The position numbers and the translations under genes are program-made. DNA of 24,761 nucleotides. Source: a virus. The notes under the pieces were generated by a model. It saw only the letters and a program-made list of their open reading frames with translations. It did no database searches and was not told where the DNA came from. Shown here piece after piece: positions 20,346 through 24,761 of the stretch (position 1 is the stretch's first letter; every line of letters begins with the position of its first letter). Location: positions 1 through 24,761 of the IMG/VR virus record IMGVR_UViG_3300047557_001448; one strand, given 5' to 3'.

Positions 20346-21055
20346 TGGCGACCGCACAACAACTGATCAATCAATCACTCCGCATCCTTGGCGTTATCGG
20401 TGCAGGCGAGACGCCTTCTGCCGAGGATTCCACCGACGCGCTGACGGCCCTGAATGGCATGCTGTCGTCGCTGTCGCTTCAACGCCTGTCGGTCTACGCC
20501 GAGGCGCTAGATAGCAAGACGCTTATTCCGTCGCAGCGCGCCTATACCATCGGTACCAGCGGCACTCCCGACTGGTCAACGCAGCGGCCTAACGCCATCA
20601 AGTCGGCATTTGTGCGTGTTGGCCAGAATGACTATCCCGTTCAGATCGTTGACCAAGACACCTACGACGGGTTCGTAGACAAGTCCGTTTCCACCGACAT
20701 CCCAAATCGGCTGTTCTACGACTCGACCGCGCCGAACGGGACGATCTACATGTACCCGACGCCATCGGCAGCCAATGTGCTGTACATCCGTGCGTGGCGT
20801 CTGATCGAGTCGTTCGCGTCACTGTCCGAAGACGTAGACCTTCCCACCGGATGGGTAAACGCGCTCAAGTGGGCGCTGGCACGCGAACTGTCAGCCGAGT
20901 ACGGCAAGCCGATCACGCAAGACATCGAACGTATGTATCTTGAGTCGCTCGGCAACATCAAGCGCCTGAATGCTTCAGGAAATCCCATCCTTGGCGACCT
21001 GTCAGAACTGACGCGCCGTGGCCGGTACAACGTCTACACTGATCAGGGTGGTTAA
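20345..21055 (+). CDS. P22 gp4-like head-tail adaptor (tail accessory factor, 236 aa)
   Basis: The first ring added below the portal after DNA packaging. The N-terminus ATAQQLINQSLRILGVIGAG is the hallmark of this family, followed by ALNGMLSSLSLQRLSVYA. Two ATGs overlap at 20342 and 20345; GGAG (20335-20338) is 6 bases from the second, which gives the family-typical MATAQQL start. P22 gp4 also has cell-wall lytic activity; no clear catalytic motif for that is visible here. It is followed directly by the gp10-like gene, as in P22. Confidence 0.85.
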   Translation: MATAQQLINQSLRILGVIGAGETPSAEDSTDALTALNGMLSSLSLQRLSVYAEALDSKTLIPSQRAYTIGTSGTPDWSTQRPNAIKSAFVRVGQNDYPVQIVDQDTYDGFVDKSVSTDIPNRLFYDSTAPNGTIYMYPTPSAANVLYIRAWRLIESFASLSEDVDLPTGWVNALKWALARELSAEYGKPITQDIERMYLESLGNIKRLNASGNPILGDLSELTRRGRYNVYTDQGG

Positions 21056-22495
21056 ATGGCTCGCATCGGTATCGTCGGGCCTGCCTACGCGCTGAACGAC
21101 GTGGGAGCCGCTGCGCAGCGGTGCGTTAACCTGTTCCCGCAAGCCATCGAAGTGCCGAACGAGCCGGCGCGGATCATGCTGCGCAGTACGCCAGGATTGG
21201 CTGTCGCCGCCACGGTTGACGCTTCCGAACCTGTGCGCGGTGCCATCAACGTCGGCAACGGGCTGGCGCTGGTCGTCTGCGGCACTGGCGTGTACACGGT
21301 CACCACGGCCTACGTTGCCACGCTGGTCGGCACGCTGGTCACCTCGCAGTCGGTTGTGTCTATGGCGTCTAACGGTCAGGAAATAATGATCGTTGACGGC
21401 CTGAACGGTTATTACTACGACATCAATGCCAACACACTGACGCAGATCAGCGACCCTGATTTCCCGGGCGGCGAGATTGTCTGTTTCATTGACGGCTATT
21501 TTGTTGTCAGCGACCCTGACACACAGGACATCTACATCAGCGGCATCTACGACCCGTCAACGTGGGCGGCGCTCGACTTTGCGGCTGCCGAGGGTGACCC
21601 TGACAACATCGTTTCACTTGCCATCCTCAACTCCCAGATATGGGCGTTTGGAGAATCGACTGTTGAGCCGTTCTACAACTCGGGCAATGCTGACTTTCCT
21701 TTCGCCCGCGTGTCCGGTGCGCTGATTGAGAAAGGCTGCGGCGCTGCGCACTCGGTCGCCAAGTGTGACAACTCGGTATTTTGGCTGTCCGACCAACGTG
21801 TTATCTATCGCTCGCAGGGCTATCAGGCCATGCGTGTGTCAACGCACGCTATTGAAGAATCCATTGCGCGTTACGACACCGTGAGCGATGCCATCGGCAT
21901 GTCCTACGAACAGGAAGGCCATTCGTTCTACGTGCTGACGTTCCAGACGCAGGGTGTAACTTGGGTTTACGACGCTGCCACGGGCCTGTGGCATGAGCGC
22001 GGCGAGTGGAAGGAAATCGACCAAGGCACATACGGCTTCGGTCGCTGGCGCGCAAATTGCCTGTGCTACTTCAACGACGGCATTCTGGCCGGCGACTATG
22101 CAAACGGCAAAATCTACACGTTAGACCTTGACACCTACACCGACAACGGCGTCGGCATCATCCGTCTGCGTACCAGTCCGCACGCCCGTGCAGGTTCGTT
22201 CAACCGCATATTCCACAAGTCCCTGACACTGACGATTGAAACCGGCGTCAACGGCATGACTGACGCGATTCCCATGCCAGAGCCTCAGATCATGCTGCGC
22301 TGGTCTAACGACGGCGGCTACACATGGGGCAACGAACTGTGGCGCTCACTTGGCGCGCAAGGCCAGTACAGCCTGAAAGTAGACTGGCACCGGCTCGGCA
22401 TGGCCCGCACCCGCGTGTACGAAATCCGCGTCAGTGACGCCGCCCGTGTGTCGATCATCGACGATGACCTAGAGGTCGCAGCCGGTGCCACTTAA
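21056..22495 (+). CDS. P22 gp10-like packaged-DNA stabilisation protein (479 aa)
   Basis: A tail hub protein that plugs the portal after packaging, together with the gp4-like ring. The length (479 aa) is near P22 gp10 (472 aa). The N-terminus GIVGPAYALNDVGAAAQRCVN and SGALIEKGCGAAHSVAKCDN in the middle are typical of the family, and the core appears to be a beta-propeller with repeated strands. It starts immediately after the gp4-like stop. Its last codons overlap the fibre gene start by 11 bases. Confidence 0.9.
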   Translation: MARIGIVGPAYALNDVGAAAQRCVNLFPQAIEVPNEPARIMLRSTPGLAVAATVDASEPVRGAINVGNGLALVVCGTGVYTVTTAYVATLVGTLVTSQSVVSMASNGQEIMIVDGLNGYYYDINANTLTQISDPDFPGGEIVCFIDGYFVVSDPDTQDIYISGIYDPSTWAALDFAAAEGDPDNIVSLAILNSQIWAFGESTVEPFYNSGNADFPFARVSGALIEKGCGAAHSVAKCDNSVFWLSDQRVIYRSQGYQAMRVSTHAIEESIARYDTVSDAIGMSYEQEGHSFYVLTFQTQGVTWVYDAATGLWHERGEWKEIDQGTYGFGRWRANCLCYFNDGILAGDYANGKIYTLDLDTYTDNGVGIIRLRTSPHARAGSFNRIFHKSLTLTIETGVNGMTDAIPMPEPQIMLRWSNDGGYTWGNELWRSLGAQGQYSLKVDWHRLGMARTRVYEIRVSDAARVSIIDDDLEVAAGAT

Positions 22496-23120
22496 TCTGA
22501 TCCCGCCGCCGTTACAGCATCCGGTTATCGGGCCTAACGGCATGGTCACGGTTGCGTGGGCGTCCTACTTTCGTTCCCTGTCCACAGCGATAGATGGCGA
22601 GTTCGCCGGCCTGACCGCTGCGGATATTGGGCTTGGCAACGTGCAGAACGTAGACCAGACCGATGCAGACAACCTGACCAGCGGCACCGTGGCGACCGCA
22701 AGGCTGCCGGACGCCGCACTGATCGGCTATGCACTGATGGGCTATGGCGTGAGTTCAGGCGCGCTGACGGACGGTCAGACGCTCTATTGGGGCGGTCAGC
22801 CTGGGGAGTCCGTCACCACAACGCCAGCAGTCCGCAAAATCTACATACCGAAAGCGGGCACCATCACGGCCTGCTACGCATGGGCGCTGGCCAGCACAAC
22901 CGGCAGCGGTGAAGCATGGCCGCTGTACATTCGGGTTAACGACACGACCGACTACCTGATACAGCAGACCGTTGCTGCGGAGACTTACCGATTCTGGGGC
23001 CGCGTTGACGCTTCAGTGCCGGTCGAGGCTGGCGACTTCATAGAGTTCAAGATGGTCAACCCGACATGGGCGAGCAACCCAACGATAGACGGGTTCGGCG
23101 GGTGCGTGTATGTGTCCTAA
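22485..23120 (+). CDS. Tail fibre or needle-like protein (211 aa)
   Basis: A virion protein of fibre type. It starts with GTG at 22485, giving MPLNLIPPPLQHPVIGPN, a start seen in short phage tail proteins. ADIGLGNVQNVDQTDADN (about 46-63) is a common tail-fibre repeat, and the C-terminal half is a beta-sandwich (about 90-211) like many receptor-binding tips. In P22 this position holds the needle gp26, so it may form a needle or plug. The exact role (needle, fibre or tip) is not settled. Confidence 0.65.
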   Translation: MPLNLIPPPLQHPVIGPNGMVTVAWASYFRSLSTAIDGEFAGLTAADIGLGNVQNVDQTDADNLTSGTVATARLPDAALIGYALMGYGVSSGALTDGQTLYWGGQPGESVTTTPAVRKIYIPKAGTITACYAWALASTTGSGEAWPLYIRVNDTTDYLIQQTVAAETYRFWGRVDASVPVEAGDFIEFKMVNPTWASNPTIDGFGGCVYVS

Positions 23121-23169
23121 TGGCATAACGGCGCGTGACCTTATAACCAAAACGTGCGAACATTGCATT

Positions 23170-23189
23170 TATAGTTGGCTGGTACAGCC
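23170..23189 (+). promoter_or_regulatory. TATAGT box and short hairpin before the ejection gene
   Basis: TATAGT (23170-23175) is followed by a GGCTG-GTA-CAGCC hairpin (23177-23189), about 15 bases before the gene start at 23204. The -35 region 17 bases upstream is poor (CCAAAA). It could be an internal late promoter; evidence is weak. Confidence 0.25.
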
Positions 23190-23203
23190 GTAGGAGTCGT
23201 GAT

Positions 23204-23842
23204 ATGGGTCCAGGTATGGCAATGGCTGCCGATGCGGGCATTAATTTGCTCGGCTCATACATGGCCAGCAAAGCGCAGAAAAAGGCGCAGGCCCGCGATC
23301 AGGCATTCCAACGGGAAATGTTCCAGAAACAGGTTGACTTGCAGCAGCCGTGGCGGGATACCGGCATCGGTGCGCTGTCTGACCTGCGCAGTCTGATGTC
23401 CGACCCGTCGAAACTGCAAGATTCTGCCGCCTACCAGTTCCGGCTTGGCGAAGGCCAGAAGGCTGCCGAACGCAACCTTGCGGCCCGTGGTGGCACGCTT
23501 GGCGGTGGTGCTTTGCGTGAACTTACCCGCTACGGTCAGGGCATGGCTTCGGACGAGTTCACAAACCAGTTCAACCGGCTGGCATCCTTGGCCGGCATCG
23601 GTCAGTCTGCGACCAACGCAACGAGCAACGCCATCGGCAACTACGCGCAGGCCGGCAGCAACGCTATCACCGGCATGGGCAACATCAACGCATCGTCCTA
23701 TCAGGGTGCCGCCAACGCCATCAGCGGCGGGATTGGCGATTACATGAATTACAACCTGATGAGGGACTTGTATGGCGACGGTGGCGGCAGCGGCGGTTAT
23801 TCCGGCGGCATGAAAGCCCCACGCGCTGACACGGGGTACTAA
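23204..23842 (+). CDS. Internal DNA-ejection-type protein (212 aa)
   Basis: TAGGAG sits 7 bases before the ATG. The N-terminal half is Ala/Gln/Lys-rich and helical (AADAGINLLGSYMASKAQKK), then PWRDTGIGALSDLRSL, FRLGEGQKAAERNLAARGG and ALRELTRYGQGMASDEF, a pattern common in podovirus internal virion proteins expelled with the DNA (P22 gp7/gp16/gp20 role). The C-terminal third is Gly/Ser/Asn-rich (GDGGGSGGYSGG), as expected for a protein that unfolds to pass the portal. Same position as ejection genes in P22. Confidence 0.7.
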   Translation: MGPGMAMAADAGINLLGSYMASKAQKKAQARDQAFQREMFQKQVDLQQPWRDTGIGALSDLRSLMSDPSKLQDSAAYQFRLGEGQKAAERNLAARGGTLGGGALRELTRYGQGMASDEFTNQFNRLASLAGIGQSATNATSNAIGNYAQAGSNAITGMGNINASSYQGAANAISGGIGDYMNYNLMRDLYGDGGGSGGYSGGMKAPRADTGY

Positions 23843-23845
23843 CCC

Positions 23846-24761
23846 ATGCCAATCGACTACCGCATCCCCGCTGAAATCGGCGCAATCCGCAGCCGGATGA
23901 TCGACCCGATGACGCTGGCGAACTTGCGTGAGCAGGTAACGCTGCGCCGTGAAAAACAGGCGCAAGAACAGGCGCAAATGGAGCAGCAGAACACGCTGCG
24001 GAACTTGCTGTCGCAGACGGTCACACCTGAAGGCCAAATCAACCAGAACGCCTTTGCCGCCTACATGCAAAGCGGCGGCGACCCGCGTGACGTTGCGGCT
24101 GTTCGGCAGTCGATTATGGGGCCGCAGGAAACGGCGAAGTTTACCGCGCCGCGAACGGTGCGAGACGTTGTACGCGAAGGCAAGTCCGGACAGTTGGTTA
24201 TTACTCCGGAAGGTGAGCGGTTCGAGCCGTATCCGGAAGAAAAGCCGGCAGCACCCAAGTCTCCGCAGCGCGCCCCGCTTGGCTACCGCTACAAGGACGA
24301 CGGTTCGCTTGAGCCGATCCCCGGCGGCCCTGCGGCTGGTGGTGGCATTGGTGGAAAACCGCCGACCGAGAGTCAGCAGAAGTTCTCCTTGTACGCGCAG
24401 TCGCTTGGCGATGCGTTGCCGTCTCTCAATCAGTTGTATGCGACTGGCTATCAGCCGTCGCCGGCGGCATTGAAACTGATTGCACTTGACCCGACCGCGT
24501 GGAGTACTAGTGGCTTGATGGGCGGAATGAGTCAGCCAGACCTTGAGTGGGCAAGTCTTGTTCAGGGCATTTCTGACGCAATCGTGCGCCCCCGTTCTGG
24601 CGCGGCAATCACCGCAGGCGACGTTGCCAATACGCTGTCGGCCTATATCCCGCTGCCAAGCGAAGGGCCGGAAACGCGCCGCCGTAAAATGGCGAACCTT
24701 GAAAAGCAGCGCACCTATCTGATGAACATTTCCGAGGGTCGCGGCGCTGGCATCAGTAAAC
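23846..24761 (+). CDS. Second internal or ejection-type protein, 3' end beyond window
   Basis: Starts at the ATG at 23846, four bases after the previous stop, and stays open for 305 codons to the window edge. The N-terminal part is Gln/Arg-rich and helical (LREQVTLRREKQAQEQAQME), followed by a Pro/Lys-rich stretch (about 130-150). RPRSGAAITAGDVANTLSAY (about 251-270) and PLPSEGPETRRRKMANLEKQR resemble segments of large internal virion proteins in other short-tailed phages. It is probably an ejection protein, perhaps with a catalytic domain beyond the edge; no enzyme motif is in the visible part. Confidence 0.6.
   Translation, partial: MPIDYRIPAEIGAIRSRMIDPMTLANLREQVTLRREKQAQEQAQMEQQNTLRNLLSQTVTPEGQINQNAFAAYMQSGGDPRDVAAVRQSIMGPQETAKFTAPRTVRDVVREGKSGQLVITPEGERFEPYPEEKPAAPKSPQRAPLGYRYKDDGSLEPIPGGPAAGGGIGGKPPTESQQKFSLYAQSLGDALPSLNQLYATGYQPSPAALKLIALDPTAWSTSGLMGGMSQPDLEWASLVQGISDAIVRPRSGAAITAGDVANTLSAYIPLPSEGPETRRRKMANLEKQRTYLMNISEGRGAGISK

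Noticed and set aside
23255-24070. Minus-strand frame opposite the ejection genes (271 codons)
   Set aside because: It overlaps two plus-strand genes with good starts and family patterns, and shows no domain of its own.
1-24761. CRISPR array, insertion sequence, integrase or attachment site
   Set aside because: No regularly spaced repeats of the CRISPR type, no transposase or recombinase motif, and no matching att-like repeats next to a tRNA were seen.

Overview
The window is a stretch of a tailed double-stranded DNA phage, or a prophage of the same type, with P22-like short-tailed (podovirus) morphogenesis genes. Evidence for this is the order terminase small and large subunits, P22-type portal, scaffold, P22-type coat, gp4-like and gp10-like tail adaptors, fibre-like protein and internal ejection-type proteins. 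Base composition is GC-rich. Ribosome sites are AGGAG-like and promoters look like sigma-70 promoters (TTGACA/TATAGT), which suggests a Gram-negative, probably proteobacterial, host. No integrase, CI-type repressor, lysis gene or tRNA is visible, so lifestyle cannot be settled here. Both ends cut through genes.

Layout. (1) 1-2522, leftward: a tightly coupled operon of seven small or medium genes of unknown function, joined by 4-base ATGA/GTGA overlaps, including a 40-residue single-pass membrane peptide. (2) 2523-2667: a divergent control region with two 16-bp palindromes (GTTGC-N6-GCAAC), each containing the -35 box of one of two outward promoters. (3) 2668-5144, rightward: a minimal RNA ligase, a Cro-like HTH protein, four very small unknown genes, a PAPS-reductase-like PP-loop protein and a small zinc-ribbon protein, closed by a hairpin terminator. 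(4) 7423-5179, leftward: a recombination operon with a RecE/exonuclease VIII-like nuclease, an unknown protein and a single-strand binding protein, followed after a strong stem-loop by one unknown gene. (5) 7424-7511: a second divergent promoter with a palindrome. (6) 7512-11765, rightward: a replication operon with Cro-like repressor, SF2 helicase, VRR-NUC nuclease and primase-SF3 helicase, followed by an iteron-like region (11766-12123) that is a candidate origin. (7) 12124-13229: small early/middle genes including a lipoprotein and a ribbon-helix-helix-like protein. (8) 13312-24761: a GroES-like co-chaperonin, then DNA packaging, head assembly with an embedded glycosyltransferase, tail completion and ejection proteins.

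How it fits together (inference). A Cro-like switch controls recombination and replication; the primase-helicase probably starts replication at or near the iterons; the exonuclease and SSB process replicated DNA, possibly into concatemers; terminase packages that DNA through the portal; the co-chaperonin may adapt host GroEL for folding the coat protein. The most unusual points are the twin operators with embedded -35 boxes (and a near-identical third copy inside ssb), the 18-bp stem-loop after ssb, the GroES-like gene behind a long leader hairpin, the helically phased iterons, and the lone minimal RNA ligase heading a cassette of tiny genes.
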